Notes: generated from the letters alone by a model not told the origin. Counted from the stretch's first letter, positions 17,954 through 27,488 are shown. The stretch: DNA of 60,000 nucleotides from Gammaproteobacteria bacterium (GCA_024235035.1 JACKNE010000017.1:1-60000); one strand, 5' to 3'. Numbers and translations are program-made.

Positions 17954-17978
17954 CTTCCACCTCCTTCACCCATAAAGC

Positions 17979-18413
17979 CTACAGCCAACTCACCACATCC
18001 TGGTTCTCACCATCACCGCCTTCGGCATTGTCGGCGCCCAATGAATACAGATCAAAAGCCCCGCCACTGTGTTGGCCAGGGGAGCGATACTGATAGTCAT
18101 TGCCCCAGGGATCCTTGGGAATAATGCTCTTGCGCAGATAGGGACCATTCCAGCGGGTTGCGCCCGACGGCTGCACGACCAGCGCCTGCAAACCTTCGTT
18201 GCTGTTGGGATAGCGCCCCATGTCCAGCCGAAAAGCGTCCAACGCGGTACTGAAATCCTCGATTTGCAGTTTGGCCGTCTTGGTGTTGGCGCCACCCAGG
18301 TATTTCATCACCTGGGGTCCGACCAATCCGGCCAGCAGTCCCAGGATCACCAGTACGACCAGCAGTTCGATGAGGGTAAAGCCTTGCAGGCAGCGGAAGG
18401 TATTTTTTTTCAT
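17979..18413 (-). CDS. gspG: Type II secretion major pseudopilin GspG
   Basis: The main subunit of the periplasmic pseudopilus that pushes substrates through GspD. Leader MKKNTFRCLQG, then FTLIELLVVLVILGLLAGLVG with Glu5, then the alpha helix, MGRYPNSNEGLQALV, and the C-terminal calcium-binding loop region IPKDPWGNDYQYRSPGQHSG...DLYSLGADNAEGGDGENQD. The length of 144 is exactly usual. A 93-bp gap separates it from gspF upstream, longer than other gaps in the operon; it contains short TTCGGAT-like direct repeats but no clear promoter. Confidence 0.96.
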   Translation of the reverse strand: MKKNTFRCLQGFTLIELLVVLVILGLLAGLVGPQVMKYLGGANTKTAKLQIEDFSTALDAFRLDMGRYPNSNEGLQALVVQPSGATRWNGPYLRKSIIPKDPWGNDYQYRSPGQHSGGAFDLYSLGADNAEGGDGENQDVVSWL

Positions 18414-18506
18414 CGGAATTTTTACTCACATCAGGTATTCAGGTCTCAAGCTTCGGACTTCGGATTTCGGATTTCAGGTTTTTCTACCTGGAAATCGATC
18501 CCTCTA

Positions 18507-19727
18507 TTAAAAGGCCAGTTCGTTCAAACTGAGAATCGCGACCAGAATCGACATGATGATACCGGCGATGATCACCCCCAGCCCCAAGATCATGGCCGGT
18601 TCCAGCAGAGTCAGCAACCGTTTGACCGCCGTTTGCACCTCGCCATCGTAAGTGTCAGCGATCTGGATCAACATTTCCTGTAATTGACCGGTTTCCTCGC
18701 CGACCCGAATCATCTGCACCGCCAATTTGGGAAAACGCTCGGCATCTTGCAATGGCTCGGCCAATCCCCTTCCCGTCTTGACGTGTTCAGCCACTTCGCC
18801 TAGCGCCGTTGCCATCACCTGATTACTCAACGTCTCCCGAACGATAGCCAGCGCATTCAAGAGCGACACCCCATTGCCAAGCAGGGTACCCAAGGTCCGC
18901 GACAGCCGGGCTGTCTCCACTTTGGCAATCAGGTCGCCAAACAAGGGTAGGCGCAATACCCAGCGATCCCAACGGGCGCGGCTCTCCGGTTGGCTCATCT
19001 GCCGGCGCATCACCAAAAGCCCCAAGACGATTAGTATGAAGCCCGCCCACCAGTAATGGCGGAAGCCATCGCCGGCTGCGATCACGATCTGCGTCGCCAA
19101 CGGCAACGCTTTGCCCGCATCAGCAAAAAGTCGCTGGAACTGTGGCACCACAAAAGTCAGCAGGATAATCACGGACAACGCCGAAACGGTGAGCAAGATC
19201 AGCGGATAAATCAACGCCGAGGTCACGGTTTCCCGTAACGCCTGCGACCGTTCCAGAAACTCCGTCAACCGCTTCAGCACGACTTCCAGCGCACCGCCTG
19301 CTTCGCCAGCACGGATCATGTTCAAGTAGAAGCGCGAGAATGCTCCCTGAGCTTCCAACGCATCCGCCAGCGAAGAGCCGCCGCGCACCTTCTCCTGCGC
19401 CCGTTCCAGCAGTGTCCGGGTCTTCTCATCCTCACTGACTCCAATCAGAATGGTCAATGCTCGATCCAGCGGCATGCCGGCGCGCAGCAAGCTCGCCAAT
19501 TGCTGCGTCAGCAGCAAGGTGGATCGGCGGGATAATGCCTGACGTTTGCTGAACAACGGCTGACCAAAGCCACCCCGCAGAAAGCCACCCTTGACCTCGC
19601 TGATCGACAGCGGCAGCAACCCCTGATCGCGCAATCGCTCGACCGCCGCCTCCGGGGTCGGCGCTTCCATCTCGTCACGCAGCGTCTCACCGGCGCTATC
19701 CACCGCCTCATAGCGATAGCGGGACAT
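18507..19727 (-). CDS. gspF: Type II secretion inner-membrane protein GspF
   Basis: The polytopic platform protein that couples the GspE ATPase to pseudopilus assembly. It starts MSRYRYEAVDSAGETLRDEMEAPTPEAA and holds two tandem GspF domains, each with four helices, (SRRSTLLLTQQLASLLRAGMPLD... and ETARLSRTLGTLLGNGVSLLNAL...) with membrane spans near residues 170-195, 220-240 and the C-terminus (LGLGVIIAGIIMSILVAILSL). At 406 residues it is family length. Its ATG lies directly against the gspE stop codon. Confidence 0.95.
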   Translation of the reverse strand: MSRYRYEAVDSAGETLRDEMEAPTPEAAVERLRDQGLLPLSISEVKGGFLRGGFGQPLFSKRQALSRRSTLLLTQQLASLLRAGMPLDRALTILIGVSEDEKTRTLLERAQEKVRGGSSLADALEAQGAFSRFYLNMIRAGEAGGALEVVLKRLTEFLERSQALRETVTSALIYPLILLTVSALSVIILLTFVVPQFQRLFADAGKALPLATQIVIAAGDGFRHYWWAGFILIVLGLLVMRRQMSQPESRARWDRWVLRLPLFGDLIAKVETARLSRTLGTLLGNGVSLLNALAIVRETLSNQVMATALGEVAEHVKTGRGLAEPLQDAERFPKLAVQMIRVGEETGQLQEMLIQIADTYDGEVQTAVKRLLTLLEPAMILGLGVIIAGIIMSILVAILSLNELAF

Positions 19728-21449
19728 CTATGTCTCCTGCTCCTGCTGAGTGGTCACTCGCAGCACTTCCTCGATGGTCGTCTGGCCAGCCACGGCTTTA
19801 CGCAAGCCGTCCTCGTACATGGTGTCCATACCTTCTTTCTGCGCTTCAGCTTGCAGCACGGTCGCATCCGCATGTTTGAGCACCAACCGGCGCAGCGGAT
19901 CGCTCATGAGCAGAAATTCCATAATCGCCGCCCGACCTCGATAGCCCGTACCACCGCATTGCTCGCAACCCACCGCCTTATAGAGGGTTACCGCACCCTT
20001 GGGAAGGGCATCATGGGCCTCGACAAAACGATATAGGTGCATTTCTTCGACCAACTCGGGCAAAGCTGGATAAGGTTGGCGACAGTGAAGACAGAGCAAC
20101 CGCACCAACCGTTGGGCCAGAATACCGTTGATCGTGGAAGTCAGTAAATAATCGTCCACTCCCATGTCCAATAGTCGAGTCACGCCGCCAGCGGCATCAT
20201 TCGTGTGTAGGGTGGACAGCACCAAGTGCCCGGTCAGCGCCGATTGCACCGCGATACCCGCCGTTTCCAGATCACGCATTTCACCGATCATGATCACGTC
20301 CGGATCCTGACGGACGATGGAGCGCAGCGCGTTGGCGAAGGTCAGATCGATCTGCGGCTTGACCTGAATCTGGTTGATACCTTCCAACTGATATTCCACT
20401 GGATCTTCGACGGTGAGTATTTTCCGCTCCGGGGTATTCAAGGTCAGCAAAGCGGTGTACAGCGTGGTGGTCTTACCGCTACCGGTCGGGCCAGTGACCA
20501 CGATGATGCCATGTGGCATCATCAATACGTCCAGAAAGCGCTTGAGCGTGCGCGGGCTGAAACCCAGCGCCTCGAAATTCAGCACCATGCTAGCCTTGTC
20601 GAGGATACGCATCACCACGCTTTCCCCCCATAGGGTCGGCACGGTGGAGACACGCAAATCGATTTCCTTGCCTTGCGCCCGCAACTGAATCCGTCCGTCT
20701 TGCGGCAACCGCCGCTCAGCGATATTCAGCTTGGCCATGATCTTGATGCGGGAAATAACGGCGGCTGACAGTCGCGACGGCGGCGACTCGACCTCACGCA
20801 ACACTCCGTCTACCCGGTAGCGCACCTTGAGTCGGTTTTCAAAGGGCTCGATGTGAATATCCGAAGCCCTTGATTCGACAGCGCGGGCAATCATCAGATT
20901 GACCAGGCGAATGACCGGCGCTTCGCTAGCTAAATCCTTGAGGTGTCTGATTTGTTCTTCGTCGGTGAGATCGTCGGCCAGACCGATAGAATCGACAATC
21001 TGGCCCATCGCCGAGCGGCCACTGCCGTACAGCCGCTCAAAAGCCACTTCTAGTTCCGAGGGAATACCGACCTGTGGAAGAATGGTCTTCCCGGTAGCCA
21101 GCCGCAATGCCGACACTACGTACTCATCGGTGGGATTAGCCATCGCCACGATGAGTCCTGCTTCGTCGTCGGCTAAGGGAATGGCGCGCGCCTCCTTGAG
21201 AAAACGCGGCGAAACGGCACCGTTGATCGCAGGCATCTCGGGATAATCGGCAGGTCGGACCAGCGGTAGATCCAGCTGCGCCGCCAATGCTTCGGCAAGG
21301 TCGCGTTCTGACACCAACCCCAGCTTGATCAGCAAGGCATCCAGACTTTCGCCGGTACCCTCCTGCACACGCCGGGCGCGCTGCAGATCAGCATCGGCCA
21401 GCTTCTGGTGGGCAACCAGCAGTTCGCCAAGATCAATGGACATGGACAA
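19728..21449 (-). CDS. gspE: Type II secretion ATPase GspE
   Basis: The cytoplasmic hexameric ATPase that powers pseudopilus assembly. The N-terminal MshEN-type domain (LGELLVAHQKLADADLQRAR...LGLVSERDLAEALAAQLDLPLV) occupies about residues 1-150. The ATPase core has Walker A GPTGSGKTTT near residue 320, Asp box EDPVEYQLEGINQIQV, Walker B IMIGEMRD, and His box LVLSTLHTNDA. A four-cysteine zinc motif (CLHCRQ and CEQCGGTGYRGR) follows near residues 440-500. It is 17 bp after rmlD on the same strand, so the rml and gsp genes probably share a transcript. Confidence 0.96.
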   Translation of the reverse strand: MSMSIDLGELLVAHQKLADADLQRARRVQEGTGESLDALLIKLGLVSERDLAEALAAQLDLPLVRPADYPEMPAINGAVSPRFLKEARAIPLADDEAGLIVAMANPTDEYVVSALRLATGKTILPQVGIPSELEVAFERLYGSGRSAMGQIVDSIGLADDLTDEEQIRHLKDLASEAPVIRLVNLMIARAVESRASDIHIEPFENRLKVRYRVDGVLREVESPPSRLSAAVISRIKIMAKLNIAERRLPQDGRIQLRAQGKEIDLRVSTVPTLWGESVVMRILDKASMVLNFEALGFSPRTLKRFLDVLMMPHGIIVVTGPTGSGKTTTLYTALLTLNTPERKILTVEDPVEYQLEGINQIQVKPQIDLTFANALRSIVRQDPDVIMIGEMRDLETAGIAVQSALTGHLVLSTLHTNDAAGGVTRLLDMGVDDYLLTSTINGILAQRLVRLLCLHCRQPYPALPELVEEMHLYRFVEAHDALPKGAVTLYKAVGCEQCGGTGYRGRAAIMEFLLMSDPLRRLVLKHADATVLQAEAQKEGMDTMYEDGLRKAVAGQTTIEEVLRVTTQQEQET

Positions 21450-21466
21450 AAGATGCCAAATAGAGG

Positions 21467-22345
21467 TTAGTCACTGGAAAACAACATGACTTCCAAACCG
21501 TTCCGCCAAGGACGAGGTCGAATGCCCAATTGGGTCATCAGCTGCGAACAATCCAGCACCGAATTGGCTGGCCGGGCGGCGGGCGTTGGATAGTCAGCCG
21601 TCGTGATGGCAGTTATGGTTTTGAGCGGTAACGATTCGCGTGCGCGCGCCTGTTCGACGATAGCGCTAGCAAAACCGTGCCAAGTCGTCGCTGGTTCACC
21701 GCAATAATGGTAAGTACCCCAGGTGTCGTTGGTGTCGATTTCAACGATACGTCCCGCCAGTTCCAGTAGGGTATCGGCAATATCGCCGGCGAACGTCGGG
21801 CAGCCCTGTTGGTCGGCGACCACACGCAGTTCTTCCCGTTCCCGCGCCAGCCGCAGGATAGTCTTGACAAAGTTGTGGCCGTGAACGCCGAACACCCAAC
21901 TCACCCGCAGAATCAGATGCCGGGATAACAACTGACGTACCGCTTGGTCACCAGCCAGCTTGCTGGCGCCATAGACGCCGATCGGCGCGGTCGGATCGTC
22001 CTCGACATAGGCACCGCTCTTAACGCCGTCATAAACGTAATCGGTAGAGAGATGCAACAGCGGAATGTTCATGCGGGCGCAAGCGGCAGCCAGGTGCGCG
22101 GGACCATCGCGATTGACGGCAAAGGCGCGCTCCGCTTCCTGCTCAGCCTTGTCCACTGCTGTATAGGCTGCTGCGTTGATCACCACGTCTGCGCCGCTGG
22201 CGCTCAGCGCACGGTCCACTGCAGCGGCGTCGGTGATGTCGAGTTCCGTCTGATCCCAAGCCAGCACCGCATGACCGAGCCTAGGCGCACGCTGGGTCAG
22301 CTCCCAGCCCACCTGACCTTGAGCGCCGGTGACGATGATTTGCAT
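21467..22345 (-). CDS. rmlD: dTDP-4-dehydrorhamnose reductase RmlD
   Basis: Last enzyme of dTDP-L-rhamnose synthesis, reducing dTDP-4-keto-rhamnose with NAD(P)H. The Rossmann motif GAQGQVGWEL is at residues 7-16, followed by DVVINAAAYTAVDKAE, the catalytic Tyr-x3-Lys in YGASKLAGDQAV, and LRVSWVFGVHGHNFVKTIL. It has 292 residues, normal length. It is 3 bp from rmlC and 17 bp upstream of gspE. Rhamnose would serve the exported glycan or protein glycosylation nearby. Confidence 0.95.
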   Translation of the reverse strand: MQIIVTGAQGQVGWELTQRAPRLGHAVLAWDQTELDITDAAAVDRALSASGADVVINAAAYTAVDKAEQEAERAFAVNRDGPAHLAAACARMNIPLLHLSTDYVYDGVKSGAYVEDDPTAPIGVYGASKLAGDQAVRQLLSRHLILRVSWVFGVHGHNFVKTILRLAREREELRVVADQQGCPTFAGDIADTLLELAGRIVEIDTNDTWGTYHYCGEPATTWHGFASAIVEQARARESLPLKTITAITTADYPTPAARPANSVLDCSQLMTQLGIRPRPWRNGLEVMLFSSD

Positions 22346-22348
22346 GCA

Positions 22349-22906
22349 TCAATCCTCGTAAATCGGCAAATCCTCGGATGCCTGAACGCTCAATCGCCGA
22401 TTCTGTTGATCTTTACCCGACAGCGCAACCTCGCTCAATGGCCATTGAATACCAATTTCTGGATCATTCCAGGCGATGCCGCGTTCCGATGGTGGATGGT
22501 AATAATCGGTACATTTGTAGAAGAAATCGGCCTCTTCCGACACTACGCAAAAACCGTGCGCAAAGCCGGGTGGAATGTACAGTTGCCGGTGATCAACATC
22601 GTCCAGCACACAGCCGTACCAATGTCCGAACGCCGGTGAGCCTCGGCGAATATCGACGGCGACGTCGAATACCGCACCGCGCGTGACCCAGACCAACTTA
22701 CCTTGCGGTTGCACCAGTTGGTAATGCAAACCACGCAATACGCCTCGTCGGGAGCGAGAATGGTTATCTTGCACGAAACGCTCCGGCAGTCCTGCTTCCT
22801 GGTAGCGCATCGCTTGCCAAGTCTCCATGAAAAAACCTCGGGCATCGCCGAAAGCTTTGGGTTCCAGCAGCAACACGCCGGGTAGGTCGGTCGCAATCAC
22901 TTTCAT
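22349..22906 (-). CDS. rmlC: dTDP-4-dehydrorhamnose 3,5-epimerase RmlC
   Basis: Epimerises dTDP-4-keto-6-deoxyglucose at C3 and C5. The cupin fold begins with LPGVLLLEPKAFGDARGFFMETW, then QDNHSRSRRGVLRGLHYQ (catalytic His), VFDVAVDIRRGSPAFGHWYG, and LYIPPGFAHGFCVVSEEADF with the conserved Pro-Pro-Gly-Phe-Ala-His-Gly. The 185 residues match the family. It overlaps rmlA by 4 bp (22903-22906). Confidence 0.96.
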   Translation of the reverse strand: MKVIATDLPGVLLLEPKAFGDARGFFMETWQAMRYQEAGLPERFVQDNHSRSRRGVLRGLHYQLVQPQGKLVWVTRGAVFDVAVDIRRGSPAFGHWYGCVLDDVDHRQLYIPPGFAHGFCVVSEEADFFYKCTDYYHPPSERGIAWNDPEIGIQWPLSEVALSGKDQQNRRLSVQASEDLPIYED

Positions 22907-23787
22907 GGCGCACGCTCCTGCTGTAGCAATTCCTGTAAATATTGGCCATAGCCATTCTTGGCCAACGGCGCCGCCAACTGCGCCAACTGTTCATCGTCGA
23001 TGTATCCCATGCGCCAGGCAATTTCTTCGGGGCAGGCGATCTTCAGGCCCTGCCGTTGCTCGACCACCTGCATGAAGTTGGCCGCCGCCAGCAACGATTC
23101 GTGAGTACCGGTATCCAACCAGGCATAACCACGTCCCAGCAGCTCGACATTCAACTCACCACGCTCCAGATAGATCTTGTTGACATCGGTGATCTCTAGC
23201 TCGCCGCGCGCCGAAGGCTGGATGTTCTTGGCAATATCGATCACCTCATTGTCGTAAAAATACAGTCCGGTCACCGCATAATGAGACTTAGGCTTATGCG
23301 GTTTTTCCTCGATATTCACCGCTCGCCCGTGGCGGTCAAAGCTGACGACACCATAGCGTTCCGGGTCGCGCACATAGTAACCGAACACCGTAGCACCCCG
23401 TTCGCGCGCCGTCGCTCGGCGCAGCACCGCCGACAAGCCCTGACCATAATAGATATTGTCGCCGAGAATCAGGCAGGCTGGATCAGCGCCGATGAAATTC
23501 TCACCGATCAGGAATGCTTGCGCCAGCCCGTCAGGACTGGGTTGCGCAGCATACTGGAAACGCATGCCCCATTGGCTACCATCGCCTAATAAGGCTCGAT
23601 ACGCTTCCTGATCGCGGGGTGTGGTGATAATCAAAATGTCCCGAATGTCCGCCAGCATCAAGGTAGCCACTGGATAGTAGATCATCGGTTTGTCATAAAC
23701 CGGCATGAGCTGTTTGCTGACCGAAACCGTCAGTGGATGCAGCCGAGTACCGGAACCGCCAGCGAGAATAATGCCTTTGTATGCCAT
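22903..23787 (-). CDS. rmlA: Glucose-1-phosphate thymidylyltransferase RmlA
   Basis: First step of the dTDP-rhamnose pathway, making dTDP-glucose from glucose-1-phosphate and dTTP. The nucleotide-binding motif GIILAGGSGTRLHPLT sits at the N-terminus, followed by KQLMPVYDKPMIYYPVATLM, LILGDNIYYGQGLS and EEKPHKPKSHYAVTGLYFYDN. The start is put at the ATG giving MAYKGIIL; a GTG three codons upstream (23796) has the better placed AAGGGG and may be used. RmlB, the dehydratase needed between RmlA and RmlC, is not encoded in this window. Confidence 0.95.
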   Translation of the reverse strand: MAYKGIILAGGSGTRLHPLTVSVSKQLMPVYDKPMIYYPVATLMLADIRDILIITTPRDQEAYRALLGDGSQWGMRFQYAAQPSPDGLAQAFLIGENFIGADPACLILGDNIYYGQGLSAVLRRATARERGATVFGYYVRDPERYGVVSFDRHGRAVNIEEKPHKPKSHYAVTGLYFYDNEVIDIAKNIQPSARGELEITDVNKIYLERGELNVELLGRGYAWLDTGTHESLLAAANFMQVVEQRQGLKIACPEEIAWRMGYIDDEQLAQLAAPLAKNGYGQYLQELLQQERAP

Positions 23788-23847
23788 GCTTGCCACTCTT
23801 GCCCCTTCTCCCTGTCGATGGAAGAAGGGAACCCACGGTTGTTTGAA

Positions 23848-25212
23848 CTAGCCTCCCATCAAGGTCGGAATCTTAACGGGTTTACGGGAAGCTTGAACAG
23901 TCGTTTTCGCCGGGCGTCCTCGTCCAGAAGTCGTTTCCCGGGAATGAAGCGAGCGTGTCGATTCGGTGCGAGTACGAGCAGAGGCATGATTTCTGGAAGA
24001 CCCGCGACTGGATGCGGAACCTCGGTTGTTACGGCCATTCGGGATCGGTTCGGCCTGGATGCGCGGATCGGGCTCAAAACCGGGAATCACTTCTCTAGGT
24101 ACAGAACGCTTGAGCACCTTCTCGATATCCGCTAATAACTTATGCTCATCCACACAGACCAGCGAAACGGCTTCTCCCTCCGCGCCGGCGCGACCGGTGC
24201 GTCCGATGCGATGGACATAGTCCTCTGGCACATTGGGCAACTCGAAATTGACGACATGCGGCAATTCGACGATATCGATACCCCGAGCGGCGATATCGGT
24301 CGCGACCAATACCGGTAGGGCGCCGCTCTTGAATTGCGCTAGCGCATGGGTCCGCGCCGACTGGCTCTTGTTACCGTGAATGGCCAGTGCGGAAATACCT
24401 CCCTTGGTCAGTTGCTCGGACAGGCGGTTAGCGCCGTGCTTGGTGCGGGTGAACACCAACACCTGTCGCCAGCGATTCTCGCGAATGAGATGGGCTAACA
24501 ATTCGCGCTTCCGTTCGCGATCGACGAGATGCACACGCTGGGTCACCGCTTCGGCAGGCGCGTTGCGGCGAGCAACTTCGATCAGCGCCGGGTGGTTGAG
24601 CAGGCTGTCGGCTAAGGCTCGAATCTCGTCGGAGAAAGTGGCCGAGAACAGCAGGTTCTGACGTTGTCGGGGCAACCGCGCCAATACTTTTTTGATATCG
24701 TGGATGAAGCCCATATCCAGCATGCGGTCCGCTTCATCCAGCACCAGCACCTCGACCCGCGACAGATCAAGCGTCCCCTGTCCTACATGGTCGAGCAAAC
24801 GACCCGGAGTAGCCACCAGGATATCCACCCGGCTACGCAGCTGCTGGATCTGCGGTTGGATACCCACACCGCCAAACATGACCATCGATTTCAAATTCAC
24901 ATATTTACCGTATTCGCGCACGCTTTCCTCGACCTGCGCGGCCAATTCGCGGGTCGGCGTGAGAATCAGGGCGCGGATCGACGCACGGTGGCCGGCGTGT
25001 GCATTCCGACCGTTATTGGCGGCGAGGCGATGCAGGATCGGCAAGGTAAAGCCAGCCGTCTTACCTGTACCGGTCTGGGCACCGGCCAGCAAGTCGCCAC
25101 CTGACAACACGGCGGGGATCGCCTGCCGCTGAATCGGGGTGGGAACGGTGTAGCCGCGTTCGGTAACAGCGCGGACGAGGGCTTCGGATAATCCAAGGGA
25201 TGAAAACGACAT
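23848..25212 (-). CDS. DEAD-box ATP-dependent RNA helicase (RhlE-like)
   Basis: The 454-residue protein shows all DEAD-box motifs: the Q motif (GYTVPTPIQRQAIP), motif I GAQTGTGKTAGF, PTRELAAQ, motif II VLDEADRMLDMGF, motif III FSATF, VFTRTKHGANRL, motif V VATDIAARGIDI and motif VI HRIGRTGRAG. The C-terminal tail of about 80 residues is basic and rich in Ser, Arg and Asn (RGSASSRGSSRNHASARTRT), as in RhlE-type helicases, and probably contacts RNA. A GGAG lies 5 bases before the ATG. It is likely to act in ribosome assembly or RNA turnover. RhlE is the best subfamily guess from the domain set and tail. Confidence 0.92.
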   Translation of the reverse strand: MSFSSLGLSEALVRAVTERGYTVPTPIQRQAIPAVLSGGDLLAGAQTGTGKTAGFTLPILHRLAANNGRNAHAGHRASIRALILTPTRELAAQVEESVREYGKYVNLKSMVMFGGVGIQPQIQQLRSRVDILVATPGRLLDHVGQGTLDLSRVEVLVLDEADRMLDMGFIHDIKKVLARLPRQRQNLLFSATFSDEIRALADSLLNHPALIEVARRNAPAEAVTQRVHLVDRERKRELLAHLIRENRWRQVLVFTRTKHGANRLSEQLTKGGISALAIHGNKSQSARTHALAQFKSGALPVLVATDIAARGIDIVELPHVVNFELPNVPEDYVHRIGRTGRAGAEGEAVSLVCVDEHKLLADIEKVLKRSVPREVIPGFEPDPRIQAEPIPNGRNNRGSASSRGSSRNHASARTRTESTRSLHSRETTSGRGRPAKTTVQASRKPVKIPTLMGG

Positions 25213-25830
25213 GAGACTCCAGAGTAAAAAGCGACATCGGCCGGTCGCCGGGTTTCGGCGCCAGTCTACGGCGGATGAACAGAGGTTTAGCCAGGATGGA
25301 GCGCGGCGCAGGAGACTGGAGCAATGCCGCGACGGGGCAGTTTAACAGGATTCACCTGGATTGGTTCACGAGAATGCGGAATTTCCCCGAATGTTCACGG
25401 GCGACCTAACCTAATGGAACAGTGAATATGGGCAGAGCTTGATGTACATGATCAAGGCCAGTTGCGTTGGGAGGGTGACTTCGATGGAATACGGACCGAT
25501 CGATGGTTTTTGTTACGGACAACCTGTTCTCGTGAAGCTCGCTGGCCCGACCGAAATCAAGCAGATCGGTGAGTTACGGGCTGATGCCCTACACCCTACG
25601 CAGAACTCGAACTTTTTGAAGATCACAAGCCCAGTTGGCAAGTTGGATGCGTAGACTAGAACGATAGGCTCTGCACTCCAATAATATGGACGCCTGCCTC
25701 CGGGGAATTAGGACGAGAGCTTATCTTGAATAGTTGTTCATCATTATTTTATGCACACTACTCAAATCATCCGCACCAGAAAGCAGAGCAGAGTGGCACT
25801 TTTTGGTGCGGCTGGATTTACATATCAGCC
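25213..25830. other. Intergenic region at the edge of the AT-rich island
   Basis: About 620 bp between the helicase gene and the nuclease-like gene. It contains a short plus-strand open frame (about 25439-25654, 71 codons, starting TTG-ATG) with a product I do not recognise (MEYGPIDGFCYGQPVLVKLA...), possibly a gene remnant. It also has an inverted repeat CCGCACCA (25771-25778) and TGGTGCGG (25804-25811) with a 25-base loop that may end the minus-strand nuclease transcript. Base composition changes to AT-rich from about 25,700 on. Confidence 0.4.
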
Positions 25831-26433
25831 CTATTGTTCTTCATCCACTAAATTTACAAGATACTCGAGTGCTCCAAATAATTCTTTTATATTATCGATT
25901 GTGTAGTTTTTCTCATTTTTTGTAAACAGATGCTCTTGTAATCGGCCAAATTGCCATAAATTCCCATCAGTTACAACTCCGTATAATGAGTTTATTTCAT
26001 TATCATTAATCTTTTGTGATGCGACCAACTCAGCCAAACACTGACCCCATCCTTGTTCAAAGTCATTCTTTTTTGCCTCAACAACTATAACAATAGGCGC
26101 TTCAAGCACTGTCTTACCTAGTGGAGACCTCTTGGAAAAGATATAATCTGGTGTGCCTGATAGCACCTCGTCAAATGATATTGACTTTTGTATCCAAAAC
26201 GAATATTTCTTACTATGTTTTTTATACACCTCCCGCAGCACAGGGGATATTATTAGTTCGCTTCGAGACGCCTCAGATGAAAATATGTCAATATTTTCTT
26301 TATTAAACTTAAACTCTTCAATAAATGTTTGTGGAACAACGATGTCTATCGCCGATATGAATATGCCATCCTCATACTTGATATTGTATGCTTTTTGAGT
26401 ATCAGCAATGCTCTTAAATTGACTAAAAGACAT
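25831..26433 (-). CDS. PD-(D/E)xK nuclease-like protein, putative restriction partner
   Basis: A 200-residue protein in clearly AT-rich DNA. A PD-(D/E)xK type site is visible: Pro95-Asp96 in LSGTPDYIF, then after a short loop VIVVEAKKND with Glu119 and Lys121, followed by an alpha helix with GWGQCLAELVAS (Gln131), the usual layout of this nuclease fold. There is no target-recognition domain that I can identify. It lies 176 bp downstream of a DNA methyltransferase gene on the same strand, which suggests an R-M pair. Alternatively it belongs to a family of stand-alone nuclease-fold proteins with unknown role. Its base composition differs from both flanks and points to transfer. Confidence 0.6.
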   Translation of the reverse strand: MSFSQFKSIADTQKAYNIKYEDGIFISAIDIVVPQTFIEEFKFNKENIDIFSSEASRSELIISPVLREVYKKHSKKYSFWIQKSISFDEVLSGTPDYIFSKRSPLGKTVLEAPIVIVVEAKKNDFEQGWGQCLAELVASQKINDNEINSLYGVVTDGNLWQFGRLQEHLFTKNEKNYTIDNIKELFGALEYLVNLVDEEQ

Positions 26434-26609
26434 TCGAGAATCCCTCGTTTACTTTTAGATTAACAGAGTGGCATTCGCGAAAACGGCTTGACTAAGCAGC
26501 GACAATGGAACACAGTAGAATTACCGTCCGATGTAGCACTTTATTGGGTGGTTTTCCATTTTCTTCTTCTTAGCGCTACTGCCTTTCTGATGAAAAATCC
26601 CAATATTTT

Positions 26610-27488
26610 TCAACGCACAAAGATACGTCTTTTAGGTTTAATTGTTTCATATTCTTCCTTTGGCTCGAATAGATATGACTCAACAAGGTTCAACTGTTTT
26701 TTCACCATCTCGCAATATTCAGGAATAATGTCGATACCTATTGAATTTCGCTTCATTCGATTTGCAACACTTAACGTTGTTCCAGAACCCATAAACGGGT
26801 CCAGAACCGTGTCATTTTCTTTTGTAAACAGTTTAATGAACCATTCCGGCAATTCTTCAGGAAAAGCCGCACTGTGATTTTTGTTATTACATTCGGTAGC
26901 TAAATGAAGAACGTTTGTTGGATATGCCTTATCCCTATTAAGCCAATTTGAAATATTTTTGCCAAATCCACTTCCGACTTTTGAGTTGTCACGGGTTTTA
27001 TCGGTTTCAGAGAGGTTTTTCAGCCTTGCATTTACCCATTCGCCCATTGGCACCATTACTTCTTCTTGGTACATATGAAATTTTCGATTTTTATTAAATT
27101 GAAGAAGCCGTTCCCATGCATCACGGAAGCGATTAGGCCATTTTCCAGGATAGCAATTTTTTTTATGCCAAATAAACTCTTCTGTCCATAACCATCCTTG
27201 CTTACGCATTTCTAAAATGAGTTCCATAACATAAGTACTACGCTCACCCTCAACCACTTTTTCCTTAATATTTAAGATAAAAGTTCCTGTTGGATTAAGA
27301 ACGCGTAAAAGTTGTTCTGAAATGAGCAAAAACCAGTCCACATATTTATCATGATGAATTCCACCATAGGTATATTTTCGTTGGTCCGCGTAAGGTGGGG
27401 ATGTCACTATAAGGTCAACAGAGTTATTTGGAAGCTGCTTTAACTGCTCCTTACTGTCCCCAGTATATATCTCTGTAGTGATTTCCAT
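26610..27488 (-). CDS. DNA methyltransferase, beta class (N4-cytosine or N6-adenine)
   Basis: The catalytic motif IV TSPPY is at residues 29-33 near the N-terminus, and the AdoMet-binding region DPFMGSGTTLSVANRM lies near residue 230, the beta-class order. TSPPY is most frequent among N4-cytosine enzymes but also occurs in N6-adenine enzymes, so the modified base is open. The region between (WTEEFIWHKKNCYPGKWPNRFRD...HMYQEEV) would include the target-recognition segment. At 292 residues it is a normal small solitary or type II enzyme. It is AT-rich with codon use unlike the glmS gene beside it, and the nuclease-like gene follows. Confidence 0.88.
   Translation of the reverse strand: MEITTEIYTGDSKEQLKQLPNNSVDLIVTSPPYADQRKYTYGGIHHDKYVDWFLLISEQLLRVLNPTGTFILNIKEKVVEGERSTYVMELILEMRKQGWLWTEEFIWHKKNCYPGKWPNRFRDAWERLLQFNKNRKFHMYQEEVMVPMGEWVNARLKNLSETDKTRDNSKVGSGFGKNISNWLNRDKAYPTNVLHLATECNNKNHSAAFPEELPEWFIKLFTKENDTVLDPFMGSGTTLSVANRMKRNSIGIDIIPEYCEMVKKQLNLVESYLFEPKEEYETIKPKRRIFVR

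Noticed and set aside
18421..18490. TTCGGAT-type short direct repeats between gspG and gspF as a repeat element
   Set aside because: Only two to three imperfect 7-base copies; too little to call.
25439..25654. 71-codon plus-strand frame as a gene
   Set aside because: TTG-ATG start without a ribosome binding site and no recognisable family; kept only as a possible remnant in the intergenic entry.
25771..25811. Inverted repeat as the end of an insertion sequence
   Set aside because: No transposase or matching direct repeats were found nearby; a transcript-end hairpin is the simpler reading.
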